Shown here: positions 8,079-16,040 of the stretch, one piece after another
Layout of the letters: every line of letters starts with the position of its first letter
How positions within the stretch are numbered: position 1 is the first letter of the stretch
DNA from: an uncultured Collinsella sp.
Lineage (GTDB): Bacteria > Actinomycetota > Coriobacteriia > Coriobacteriales > Coriobacteriaceae
Direction of reading: 5' to 3'
DNA: 64,000 nt
NCBI GenBank assembly: GCA_900548265.1
Contig: URKG01000003.1
Coordinates: 1 to 64,000, forward strand
Notes under the pieces: model-generated
Database searches by the model: none
What the model was told of the DNA's origin: nothing
The model's input: only the letters and a program-made list of their open reading frames with translations
Program-made: the position numbers and the translations under genes

Positions 8079-9182
8079 ATGTCCAAGCCGCGTCGTCGTA
8101 AGCAGAAAAAGCAGGTCAAGGCCGAGCTCAAGCTCAGGCAGTTTGCTGCTACCGAGCTTTCTGACCAGCTTGCCGCCCAACACTCCGCCGCCGACCTGCC
8201 GCGCTTTATGGTCGACACGGTCGCCGGCGCCTATGCGCCCGCCGATGCCAAGCTCATGATCGAGGGCTTCGGCGCCGCGGCCACACGCCCGGTCACGCTG
8301 CGCGCCAACACGCTCAAGGCGACCGCCGAGGACATCGCTGCGGCGCTCGGTGCCGCCGGCATCGCCCACAACCCCGTCGCCTGGTACCCAGACGCCTTTA
8401 TCCTGCCCGAGGCCCAGGTTTCCGATCTGTGGGATCTCGACATCTACCGCGACGGCAAGATCTACCTGCAGAGCCTGTCATCCATGATGCCGCCGTTGGT
8501 CCTGGGCGCCCAGGCAGGCGAGGACATCCTGGACATGTGCGCAGCCCCCGGCGGCAAGACAACACAGATCGCCGCCCTCACCCAGGGACAGGCGCACCTC
8601 ACCGCCTGTGAGATGAGCATTCCCCGCGCCGAAAAGCTTGAGTCCAACCTCCACCGCCAAGGTGCCAAAAACGTGCCCGTCATGCGCATCGACGCACGCG
8701 AGCTCGACGAGTTCTTCCGCTTTGACCGCATCCTGCTCGACGCTCCCTGCACCGGCACGGGCACCGTCATCAGTGGCAACGAGAAAAGCCTGCGCGGCCT
8801 CACCGAGCAGTTGCTGAGCAAGTGCGCCCGCTCGCAGCGAGCACTTCTGGACCGCGCCATGGGTGCCCTCAAACCGGGCGGCACGCTCGTCTATTCGACC
8901 TGTTCGATTTTGCCGCAGGAAAACGAGGACGCCCTGCAAGAGGCCCTCGACAAGCACATGGACTGCGAGCTTATCCCCCTCGACGGCACGCCGAGCGAAA
9001 GCGAAGCACGACGCACCCAGGAAGCTGGTGAGGAGCCGCGCATCGAGTCCAACGCTCTGACCGAAGCCATTGCCGCCGGTCAGGTATCGGCCATCGCCAA
9101 CGGCCTGCCCGGCACGCTCACCATTCCGCCTAGCCGCGACTTTGAGGGCTTCTACATTGCCCTGATCCGAAAACGCAGCTAG
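8079..9182 (+). CDS. NOL1/NOP2/Sun-family RNA m5C methyltransferase
   Basis: This 367-residue protein is a SAM-dependent RNA cytosine-5 methyltransferase of the RsmB/RsmF group, acting on rRNA or tRNA. The SAM-binding motif is DMCAAPGGKT near residue 153. The two catalytic cysteines are in DAPCTGTG near residue 224 and STCSILPQENE near residue 273. The N-terminus is basic (KPRRRKQKKQ), as expected for an RNA-binding extension. GGAAGGA precedes the ATG, and the gene follows metG by 40 bases on the same strand, suggesting cotranscription. The exact target base cannot be read from the sequence. Confidence 0.9.
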   Translation: MSKPRRRKQKKQVKAELKLRQFAATELSDQLAAQHSAADLPRFMVDTVAGAYAPADAKLMIEGFGAAATRPVTLRANTLKATAEDIAAALGAAGIAHNPVAWYPDAFILPEAQVSDLWDLDIYRDGKIYLQSLSSMMPPLVLGAQAGEDILDMCAAPGGKTTQIAALTQGQAHLTACEMSIPRAEKLESNLHRQGAKNVPVMRIDARELDEFFRFDRILLDAPCTGTGTVISGNEKSLRGLTEQLLSKCARSQRALLDRAMGALKPGGTLVYSTCSILPQENEDALQEALDKHMDCELIPLDGTPSESEARRTQEAGEEPRIESNALTEAIAAGQVSAIANGLPGTLTIPPSRDFEGFYIALIRKRS

Positions 9183-9220
9183 CGCACGGATCCAAAACTC
9201 AACAAGTTATCTCCGTGCGC
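9182..9220 (+). terminator. Hairpin between convergent genes
   Basis: A 9-bp perfect stem (GCGCACGGA with TCCGTGCGC) with a 21-base loop begins at the stop codon of the methyltransferase gene. It overlaps the 3' end of the small minus-strand gene, so it could end transcripts from both sides. No strong T tract. Confidence 0.4.
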
Positions 9221-9377
9221 GTTTGCCCTGCTGGTCGCGATGCTGTTTAAGCATCGTGCGCTCCTTGCGTTCGGCCCTTTTGCCCTTAATGGCCGTGACC
9301 ACAAAGTAGATGACCGCGGCGGCAACGATTGCGCCCACACACAGGCCAATCGAGCCCAACATTGCCGAAAATTCCAT
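9207..9377 (-). CDS. Small single-pass membrane protein (56 aa)
   Basis: The frame encodes 56 residues: MEFSAMLGSIGLC, a hydrophobic helix of about 20 residues (VGAIVAAAVIYFVV), then a very basic tail (KGKRAERKERTMLKQ...GKRARR). AGAGAGGTG lies eight bases before the ATG. The organisation, with a clean ribosome site, a membrane helix and a positively charged cytoplasmic tail, supports a real small protein. It is convergent with the methyltransferase gene. No function can be assigned. Confidence 0.65.
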   Translation of the reverse strand: MEFSAMLGSIGLCVGAIVAAAVIYFVVTAIKGKRAERKERTMLKQHRDQQGKRARR

Positions 9378-9568
9378 ACCGCGTCACCTCTCTTGTAAAC
9401 GGGACTTTCAAGATAGCACCTCGATCCCCGCCACCACAGCTCCTTCACGTTCACCGGCCCTTCGGTCTAACGGATGGCGCGGCGGGGAAAAATCAACTCG
9501 TCAAACGATTTAGCATTCGCAATTCCGGCTGCATAGCGCCGGCCGTTATCACATAGAATCGAGCCTCC

Positions 9569-10660
9569 ATGGATACCCTCAACGATCTAAATGAGCGCGT
9601 CGACGCCTTCGTCGGCACCAGCTCCTTCGACACGCCTGCGGCGGCAAACGACCAAGCTCCCATCGATGTGCCCGCCGAGGTGCACAAGGACATCGTCGCC
9701 TCGGTCGATTTTTCCGAGGTCGAGCTTGCAGACGAGTTCACCGAGCCCCAAGTAGCCGTCACGCCCAACGGCCTGCTCCCTATGGAGCCCCTGCCCATCG
9801 ACGGACGCCTGCGCAAGGCTGCCCTTCGCATGCCCGACGAGATCGAGGAGGCCAGCGGCTTCACGCTCTTTGGCCGACGCATCAAGTCGCTCATTTACAC
9901 CACCGATGTCGCGGTTATCCGCAACTCCAACGCCGACGCCGTCTTTGCGGTCTACCCTTTCACGCCGCAGCCCGCCATTACGCAAGCGCTGCTGACCGTC
10001 GCCGAGTGCCCGGTCTTTGTAGGCGTGGGTGGCGGAACTACGACCGGTAAGCGCTCCGTGCAGATGGCAGCCGTCTCCGAGATGCAGGGCGCGGCGGGCT
10101 GCGTGGTCAACTCCCCCGCTACTGCCGAGATGGTCGAGCACATCACCAACATCGCCGACATCCCCGTCATCGCCACGGTCGTTCGCTGCGACGACGATGC
10201 CCACGCCAAGGTGCGCGCTGGAGCCAAGATTCTCAACATCGCCGCCGGCAAGAACACGCCCCAGGTCCTACGCGAGCTGCGCGAGCACTATCCCAACCTG
10301 CCGCTTATCGCGCCGGGCGGCAAGACGCCCGAGAGCATTCGCGAGACCATCGCCGCCGGCGCCAACGCCATCATCTGGACACCGCCTTCGGCCCAGCAGC
10401 TACAGACCGACATGATGCAGCGTTATCGCAAGATGAAGGAAGACGCCACACCTGTCATCTCGCGCGACGACGTGCCCATTATCGACCAGGTCGCCGCCGC
10501 CGAGGTCAGCCAAGTCGAGAACATGAATCCCGATGTGCCGATTCCCGACGAAGTCATCGAGCGCGTCGCTTCGATCCACGAGCGCGTCGAGGAGCATCGC
10601 GCCAACCGCGGCCTCAAGCCGTCACTGCACGGCTTTTTCTTCCGCGGAAAGAAACGCTAG
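9569..10660 (+). CDS. Conserved protein with TIM-barrel-like C-terminal half
   Basis: The 363-residue protein has an acidic N-terminal region of about 90 residues and a C-terminal half that reads like a (beta-alpha) barrel. It alternates strands and glycine loops, for example VFVGVGGGTTTGKR, IPVIATVVRC, AGAKILNIAAGK, LPLIAPGGKTPESI and GANAIIWTPPS. The last two resemble the phosphate-binding loops of KDPG-aldolase-type barrels. I do not recognise a named enzyme. The ATG has only a weak ribosome site. A strong terminator follows at 10672. An aldolase- or hydrolase-like role is a guess from the fold pattern. Confidence 0.75.
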   Translation: MDTLNDLNERVDAFVGTSSFDTPAAANDQAPIDVPAEVHKDIVASVDFSEVELADEFTEPQVAVTPNGLLPMEPLPIDGRLRKAALRMPDEIEEASGFTLFGRRIKSLIYTTDVAVIRNSNADAVFAVYPFTPQPAITQALLTVAECPVFVGVGGGTTTGKRSVQMAAVSEMQGAAGCVVNSPATAEMVEHITNIADIPVIATVVRCDDDAHAKVRAGAKILNIAAGKNTPQVLRELREHYPNLPLIAPGGKTPESIRETIAAGANAIIWTPPSAQQLQTDMMQRYRKMKEDATPVISRDDVPIIDQVAAAEVSQVENMNPDVPIPDEVIERVASIHERVEEHRANRGLKPSLHGFFFRGKKR

Positions 10661-10671
10661 CAAAACATCTT

Positions 10672-10706
10672 GGCCCGCCCCACAAACGTGAGGCGGGCCG
10701 TTTTCG
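10672..10706 (+). terminator. Intrinsic terminator
   Basis: GGCCCGCC and GGCGGGCC pair across a 12-base loop and are followed by GTTTTCGTTT. It ends the barrel-protein gene and faces the convergent degV gene. Confidence 0.75.
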
Positions 10707-10740
10707 TTTGAGCAATCATGCAGCGACGTGATGGGGCAAA

Positions 10741-11631
10741 TTAATCCACGCGCTTGTCGCCCATAAAGAAGAGCGCCACCGTACCAGGTCCGGTATGCGA
10801 GCCAATCAGAGTACCGATGTCATTGATCTCAATCTTGCCTTTAAGCTGCGGAACCTGTTCCTCAATCAGCGCCGCGACCGCCTCGGCATCCTCGCGGCAC
10901 GCCGACTGCGACATGATGCACTTACCCGAATAATCTGCACCGTCCTGTACGTGTGCCATCATGGTCTTAGCCATCTCGGAAATCGCTCGCTTCTTAGTGC
11001 GAATCTTCTCACGTGGCGACAGCTTACCTTCGCAATCGACCGTCATAAGCGGGCAAATCTTGAGCGCCGTGCCGATGATCGCGCTCGCGGCCGAAATGCG
11101 ACCGCCGCGCAGGTAGCTCGACAGATCGGTCGAGAAGAACCAGTGGTGCAGGTTGAGTTTATGCTCCTCGATCCAAGCGGCCGTCTCGTCGAGTGAAGCC
11201 CCGCTATCGCGCACGTCGGCGGCATATTCCAGCAACAGACCAAAGCCCGAAGACGCCCCCAGCGAATCGATGACGCGTACCTTGCCGCCCTGGGGATAGC
11301 GATCCGCAAGCATCTGCGCCGCGACGCAGGCCGATCCATACGTGCCCGAAATACCCGACGACAACGTCAGGTGCAGCACGTCTTTACCCTCGGCAACAAA
11401 CGGCTCCCAAAACTCCTCGTACTCGCCCACGCCCACCTGAGACGTCTTGGGCATGGCGCCCGCGGCAATCTGGGCAAAAAACTCGTCCGGCGTAATCGAC
11501 TGATACAGATCGTCCGTATAGACAACATCGTCGATCTCGTAATGAAAATACGCGACGGGAATATTGCGCGATTCAAAGAACTCACGGGTTCGGTCGGCGG
11601 CGGATTCACAGGTCAGGACAAAATCACTCAT
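10741..11631 (-). CDS. DegV-family fatty-acid-binding protein
   Basis: DegV/FakB proteins bind a fatty acid and, with FakA kinase, deliver it for phosphorylation. The 296-residue product has the family's layout: FVLTCESAADRT at the N-terminus (usually TDSxxD), MPKTSQVGVGEY near residue 63, LTLSSGISGTYGSA near residue 90, and SYLRGGRISAASAIIGTALKICP near residue 165. SSGxSGTY and GGRxS are the lipid-carboxylate-contact motifs. AAGGAG lies six bases before the chosen ATG. The gene is divergent from fbp across a 320-base region holding repeated TTTACCA motifs. No fakA is seen in the window. Confidence 0.9.
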   Translation of the reverse strand: MSDFVLTCESAADRTREFFESRNIPVAYFHYEIDDVVYTDDLYQSITPDEFFAQIAAGAMPKTSQVGVGEYEEFWEPFVAEGKDVLHLTLSSGISGTYGSACVAAQMLADRYPQGGKVRVIDSLGASSGFGLLLEYAADVRDSGASLDETAAWIEEHKLNLHHWFFSTDLSSYLRGGRISAASAIIGTALKICPLMTVDCEGKLSPREKIRTKKRAISEMAKTMMAHVQDGADYSGKCIMSQSACREDAEAVAALIEEQVPQLKGKIEINDIGTLIGSHTGPGTVALFFMGDKRVD

Positions 11632-11701
11632 ATGAGGCTCCTTACTCATTGCTGCGCAAATTATCGCACAGTGAGCCTACATGCGGTACATATGTCCACT
11701 A

Positions 11702-11932
11702 TTTACCAAATCGAACCAAAAATAGTGAACATCTTTACCACCATCGTCTCCACCGGCCCCACGCAAAAATATCTGAGAAAACACCCTCTGTCGTCTCCAC
11801 TCAACCGCCATATCTACCTCAACTAAATCGATTTACCAAACCGTTCATCCGACAATTCAGCCGCTGGCGCAAAATCGAAACAAAAGCGGCGCATACTGGT
11901 AAACGTTTGACGCTGTTTATCAGTTTTACCAG
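11702..11932. promoter_or_regulatory. Cluster of TTTACCA motifs in the degV-fbp intergenic region
   Basis: The 320 bases between the divergent starts of degV and fbp hold no gene that I can support. TTTACCA occurs at 11702, 11734, 11832 and 11925, with an inverted copy (TGGTAAA) at 11897-11903. The last two form an 8-bp inverted repeat, CTGGTAAA...TTTACCAG (11896-11903 and 11925-11932), ending 19 bases before the fbp start codon. A regulator-binding cluster is inferred from repetition alone. Confidence 0.5.
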
Positions 11933-11951
11933 CCCCATCGGAAGGTGTTTC

Positions 11952-13868
11952 ATGGTCGCATTCGATCGCAACCCGCAAGACTTCAAGTATCTGCGCCTGC
12001 TTTCGAGACAGTTCCCCACCGAACAATCCGCGTTTACCGAGATCATCAATCTCTCGGCCATCCTCAACCTGCCCAAAGGCACCGAGCATTTTATGAGCGA
12101 CGTGCATGGCGAGTACGAAGCCTTTATGCACATCCTCAACAACTGCTCGGGCGTCGTGCGCGAGCATGTCGACGAGATTTTTGGCGACACGCTCACCTTT
12201 GACGAAAAGGGCGAGCTGTGCACGCTCATCTACTACCCGCACGAGAAGATCGAGCTGGTCCGCAGCCAGCGCGAGGACTCGCCCACCTGGTACAAGACGA
12301 TGCTTGACCAGCTCATCATGGTCGCTCGTTCGCTTTCAAGCCGCTACACGCGCTCCAAGGTGCGTAAGGCCATACCGCGCGATTACGCCTATATCATCGA
12401 CGAGTTGTTGCACACGCACCCGGACGAGAACAACTATCGCGTGCGCTATCACGAGCGCATCGTGGAGTCCATCCTGGAGACCGCCAGCGCCGACGACTTT
12501 ATCGAGTCACTCGCCTCGCTCATCAAGCGCTTGGCCGTCGACCACCTGCACCTGGTGGGCGATATCTTCGACCGCGGCGGCGGCGCTGCCAAGATTATGG
12601 ACCGCCTGCTCACCTACCATTCGCTCGACATCCAGTGGGGCAACCACGACCTGCTATGGATGGGCGCTGCGGCCGGTGAGCCCGCCTGCATCGCCACGGT
12701 GCTGCGCAACAACCTGCGTTACGACAATTACGAGATCCTCGAGAACGACTACGGCATCTCGCTGCGTGAGCTTGTCGCCTTTGCCGATGCCACCTACACC
12801 GCCGGTGAGTCCATCACCCCGCTGATCAAGGCCATCAATGTGCTGCTCTTTAAGCTCGAGGGCCAGATTATCCAGCGCCACCCCGAGTTCGATATGACCG
12901 ACCGTCTGTTACTCGACAAGATCGAGCACGACACCGGCACGGTCACGCTCGCCGACGGCAGCGTATGGCCGCTCACGACCAACGACTTCCCCACCGTCGA
13001 TCCGGCGGACCCCTATACGCTCACGTCTCAGGAGCAGCACATCATCGACAAGCTCGTGTCCGAGTTTGTCACCGCCGATCACCTGCATCGCCATATCGAT
13101 TTCCTCTATTCCCACGGCTCGATGTACAAGGTCGCCAACGGCAACCTGCTCTTCCACGGCTGCGTTCCGCTCAACGAAGACGGCACCTTTAGCAGCATGA
13201 ACTGCCTGGGCACCTGGCACGCCGGCCGCGATTATCTCGATTTTTGCGACCACATCGCCCGCCGCGCGTGGCGCGTGGGCGACCGCGATGCCCTCGACTG
13301 GATGTGGTACCTGTGGATTGGCTTCAATTCACCCGCCAGCGGACGCCTGGTGCGTACCTTTGAGCGCGCCTATATCGCCGATAAGAGCACCTGGGTCGAG
13401 CCGATGGACCCGTACTTTACGCTTACCAAGTCGCCCTCGGTCTGCGACGACATCATGCGCGAGTTTGGCGTCGCGCCCATGGCATGTTCGCCGACCGGCC
13501 ACATCATCAACGGCCACACGCCCGTTAAAACCACCAAGGGCGAGCAGCCCATCCGCGCCAACGGCAAGCTGCTGGTCATCGATGGCGGCTTCTGCCGCGC
13601 TTACCATCCCAAGACGGGTATCGCCGGCTATACGCTCATCTCGAGCTCGCGCGGCTGCCGCCTCAAGTCGCACCGGGCCTTTACGACGGTTGCCGAGGCA
13701 CTCACGCGCAACGTGGACATCGAGAGCGAGACCAACCGTTTTGACCAAGCGGACCGTCGCCGCATGGTGAGCGACACCGATACTGGCGCCAAAATTCGCA
13801 GCCAGATCCAGGACCTGCGCCAGCTGCTCGATGCATATAGAAACGGTGCTATCGAAGAGCGCGTCTAG
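11952..13868 (+). CDS. fbp: Fructose-1,6-bisphosphatase, class III
   Basis: The 638-residue product hydrolyses fructose 1,6-bisphosphate to fructose 6-phosphate in gluconeogenesis. It belongs to the long class III family typical of Firmicutes and related Gram-positives (usual length 640-670). Calcineurin-type metallophosphatase motifs are present: MSDVHGEYEAF near residue 48, GDIFDRGGG near residue 203, WGNHDLLWMGA near residue 227, and a late NGHTPVK near residue 520. GGAAGGTG precedes the chosen ATG; in-frame sequence upstream lacks a ribosome site and has unlike codon use. It is probably regulated from the TTTACCA cluster upstream. Confidence 0.93.
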   Translation: MVAFDRNPQDFKYLRLLSRQFPTEQSAFTEIINLSAILNLPKGTEHFMSDVHGEYEAFMHILNNCSGVVREHVDEIFGDTLTFDEKGELCTLIYYPHEKIELVRSQREDSPTWYKTMLDQLIMVARSLSSRYTRSKVRKAIPRDYAYIIDELLHTHPDENNYRVRYHERIVESILETASADDFIESLASLIKRLAVDHLHLVGDIFDRGGGAAKIMDRLLTYHSLDIQWGNHDLLWMGAAAGEPACIATVLRNNLRYDNYEILENDYGISLRELVAFADATYTAGESITPLIKAINVLLFKLEGQIIQRHPEFDMTDRLLLDKIEHDTGTVTLADGSVWPLTTNDFPTVDPADPYTLTSQEQHIIDKLVSEFVTADHLHRHIDFLYSHGSMYKVANGNLLFHGCVPLNEDGTFSSMNCLGTWHAGRDYLDFCDHIARRAWRVGDRDALDWMWYLWIGFNSPASGRLVRTFERAYIADKSTWVEPMDPYFTLTKSPSVCDDIMREFGVAPMACSPTGHIINGHTPVKTTKGEQPIRANGKLLVIDGGFCRAYHPKTGIAGYTLISSSRGCRLKSHRAFTTVAEALTRNVDIESETNRFDQADRRRMVSDTDTGAKIRSQIQDLRQLLDAYRNGAIEERV

Positions 13869-13946
13869 CCCCACCCGCGGGGATTGGCTAAACTTGCTGA
13901 GTTTGTCATCCCCATGGCGTCCCCGCGCCACCCTAAGGCAGGTACC

Positions 13947-14342
13947 ATGCAAAAGCTCCTTGCGCAGATCATGAAATTTGGCGTCGTCGGTGTCATTGCC
14001 ACGGTTATCGACTTTGGCATTATGAATCTGCTCCACTACGGTCTGGGCCTCAACATCCTAATCGCCAACACCAGCGGCTTTATCATCTCACTCATCTTTA
14101 ACTACCTCGCAAGCATGAAGTACGTGTTTGCGCACAAGGAAGGCATGAGCCGCCGCCGCGAGTTCATCATCTTTGTCGTGCTGTCCGTGATCGGTTTGGT
14201 GCTCAACGACGGCATCGTGCTGGCGCTCAACGCCGGCCTGGGACTCGAGGCCAATATCGCCAAGATCTGCGCCACCGCGCTTGTCATGGTCTACAACTTT
14301 GTGACCCGAAAAATCTTCCTGGAGGGCGACGAGACAAAATAG
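13947..14342 (+). CDS. GtrA-family membrane protein, copy 1
   Basis: The 131-residue protein has four hydrophobic segments and the GtrA/DPMS family pattern: KFGVVGVIATVIDFG at the N-terminus, NYLASMKYVFAHKEGMSRRREF in the middle and VYNFVTRKIFLEG at the end. Family members help translocate lipid-linked sugars or assist cell-surface polysaccharide synthesis. AAGGCAGG precedes the chosen ATG. A paralogue follows 220 bases downstream. No glycosyltransferase is adjacent, so the partner is unknown. Confidence 0.85.
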   Translation: MQKLLAQIMKFGVVGVIATVIDFGIMNLLHYGLGLNILIANTSGFIISLIFNYLASMKYVFAHKEGMSRRREFIIFVVLSVIGLVLNDGIVLALNAGLGLEANIAKICATALVMVYNFVTRKIFLEGDETK

Positions 14343-14368
14343 CTCGAAACCCCTGCAGCATTACGGCG

Positions 14369-14408
14369 CCCACGGACGACGCGCACTCAGCGCAGTATCG
14401 TCCGTGGG
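14369..14408 (+). terminator. Hairpin after first GtrA gene
   Basis: CCCACGGACG (14369-14378) and CGTCCGTGGG (14399-14408) form a perfect 10-bp stem with a 20-base loop, 27 bases after the stop codon. A T tract is lacking, so its efficiency is uncertain. Confidence 0.45.
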
Positions 14409-14432
14409 TGTCGCTCGTTTACGGGCAAATTT

Positions 14433-14540
14433 TCAACGTTTGCGGATTAGCTCTTGAAAATTTGGCGAGTTCATATAGTTCTTGGCAAAGACCTTACGTT
14501 TCCCTTGTAAAAGCTCTAAAGTATCCTCTGCTCGATTCAT
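14433..14540 (-). pseudogene. Possible small gene or C-terminal remnant (35 codons)
   Basis: The minus strand reads 35 protein-like codons (MNRAEDTLELLQGKRK ... FQELIRKR) in a locally AT-richer stretch between the two GtrA genes. There is no ribosome site before the ATG, so it may be the tail of a lost gene rather than an active one. No family recognised. Confidence 0.25.
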
Positions 14541-14561
14541 CAACGCATTGGATGTGATTAC

Positions 14562-14969
14562 GTGCGCAAGGCGCTGGCACAACCTCATACCAAGCAGTTC
14601 CTCAAGTTTGCTGTCGTGGGTCTTATCTCCTTTGGCATCGACTGGGGCATGCTCATTGCGCTCGTCGAGCTGTTCCACCTCGACTTTTTGATGAGCACCA
14701 CGGTTTCGTTTATCACGTCCGTCGTGGTCAACTACTGGCTCAGCATGAAGTACGTGTTCGACCACCGCGAAGGCATGAGCCGCAAGCGCGAGTTCACGAT
14801 CTTCACCATCCTGTCGGTGATCGGCCTGGGCCTCAACGACCTGTACATGTTTGTGGGCGTCACGTTTTTGAGCATCGGCTACCAGGCCATGAAGGCCATC
14901 GCCACGTTCCTCGTCACCTGGTACAACTACTTCAGCCGCCGCTTCTTCCTCGAGGGCGCACGGTCGTAG
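14562..14969 (+). CDS. GtrA-family membrane protein, copy 2
   Basis: This 135-residue protein is a paralogue of the gene at 13947. It shares the KFAVVGLISFGIDWG start, NYWLSMKYVFDHREGMSRKREF core and YNYFSRRFFLEG end, with four membrane segments. The start is a GTG with a modest purine-rich stretch upstream. It is closed by a strong terminator at 14996. Tandem duplication of the pair is clear from the shared core motif; divergence elsewhere indicates that it is old. Role as for copy 1. Confidence 0.83.
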   Translation: MRKALAQPHTKQFLKFAVVGLISFGIDWGMLIALVELFHLDFLMSTTVSFITSVVVNYWLSMKYVFDHREGMSRKREFTIFTILSVIGLGLNDLYMFVGVTFLSIGYQAMKAIATFLVTWYNYFSRRFFLEGARS

Positions 14970-14995
14970 TCGATTCACTATTTGCTTGAATGTAT

Positions 14996-15029
14996 AACCG
15001 GTTGGAATTCCCGTTCCAACCGGTTTTTT
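14996..15029 (+). terminator. Strong intrinsic terminator after second GtrA gene
   Basis: AACCGGTTGGAA and TTCCAACCGGTT pair perfectly (12 bp) around TTCCCG and run into a T tract at the base of the stem. Confidence 0.9.
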
Positions 15030-15072
15030 GTTTGCCGAGAGACCCGGCGACCCAGTCCCATTCGCATGAAAA

Positions 15073-15106
15073 ACGGGCGGTCCGGATGTTGGTCCGAACC
15101 GCCCGT
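15073..15106 (-). terminator. Intrinsic terminator of the DUF4430 operon
   Basis: On the minus strand a 14-bp stem (ACGGGCGGTTCGGA with TCCGGACCGCCCGT, one mismatch) is followed by TTTTTC. It lies 23 bases after the stop of the smaller DUF4430 gene and ends the riboswitch-led operon. Confidence 0.85.
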
Positions 15107-15128
15107 CTGGCGCGCTATGTCGAGGCCT

Positions 15129-16040
15129 CTAGCCCGTTACGTAATACCAAACGACGTTGTCACCATTGGAGAGAACGTAGTTACTGCAGGCCGTCATGGG
15201 CGTTGTGCCGTTGACGGAGTACATCCAGCCGCTCGTGCCGCCGTACTGTTTCTCGGCCAAACCACCAATCGCAGAAACATACGTGCCGTACGATGAGCCG
15301 TGTGCGTTGACAGAAAGGCCCAGCGCGCACAGGGCATCGTAAACGGTGGCGCCTTCGTTAAAGGTAAAGGTGCCGCCAGAGGACACGGGATTGCCCACAG
15401 CGCTCGATGTGACCGAAACCGTCACCGTAACGTAGTTGGACTCCTGTGAGCCGCTTTGGCTGCCCGAGGAGGCGTTTCCACCATTAGGGGATGAGGCTCC
15501 ATCAGACGACTGGCCACCGCCCGAAGAAGCACCGCCAGACGCATTGGAAGTATCACCGGCTCCCGTATTTTGGGCAGCGGATTTATCGCCAGACCTCTTG
15601 CTGTCCTGGCCATCGGACTTCTTGCTATCCGAGCTTTTGTCCGATTCCTTGTGCGAAGACTCGGAATCATCCTTGGCGTCGTTCGAGCCCTTGGACTCAT
15701 CTTTTGCAGCATCCGAAGATTTGGAATCCTTGGAACTGGCCTCGCCCGAAGCGGTAGACGAGCCAGACCCCTTGGTGTCCTTGGCGACGACGCTCTCCCC
15801 CGTCACGGTCTGAACGATCCAGTCAATGGACCAGGCGCCGCTCTCGGAAGGATGGACGAAGCCCAGCGAGACGACGATCAGAATGGTGCACGCGGCAGCA
15901 AGAACGCCAAGGAGCGCCTTGCGACGAGATGCGGACGCCGCCGAAGCGGCGCCCTGTTGCTTTGCATCGTCGAACTGAATGAACGAGGAATCTGGTTGCT
16001 TGGGGTCAGCGTCCTTGGATTTATTGGACACAACCCTCAC
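15129..16040 (-). CDS. Membrane-anchored protein with one transcobalamin-like DUF4430 domain
   Basis: The 303-residue protein has a short cytoplasmic N-terminus and one transmembrane helix at about residues 42-62 (ALLGVLAAACTILIVVSLGF). A Ser/Lys/Asp/Gly-rich linker covers about residues 85-200. The C-terminal DUF4430 domain (about 205-303) ends YSVNGTTPMTACSNYVLSNGD then VVWYYVTG. DUF4430 corresponds to the C-terminal domain of transcobalamin. The GTG start directly follows the stop codon of the larger DUF4430 gene, so the two are cotranslated. It is the second gene behind the cobalamin riboswitch. Cobalamin or cobinamide capture at the cell surface is inferred from domain and control, not shown by the sequence. 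Confidence 0.82.
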   Translation of the reverse strand: MRVVSNKSKDADPKQPDSSFIQFDDAKQQGAASAASASRRKALLGVLAAACTILIVVSLGFVHPSESGAWSIDWIVQTVTGESVVAKDTKGSGSSTASGEASSKDSKSSDAAKDESKGSNDAKDDSESSHKESDKSSDSKKSDGQDSKRSGDKSAAQNTGAGDTSNASGGASSGGGQSSDGASSPNGGNASSGSQSGSQESNYVTVTVSVTSSAVGNPVSSGGTFTFNEGATVYDALCALGLSVNAHGSSYGTYVSAIGGLAEKQYGGTSGWMYSVNGTTPMTACSNYVLSNGDNVVWYYVTG

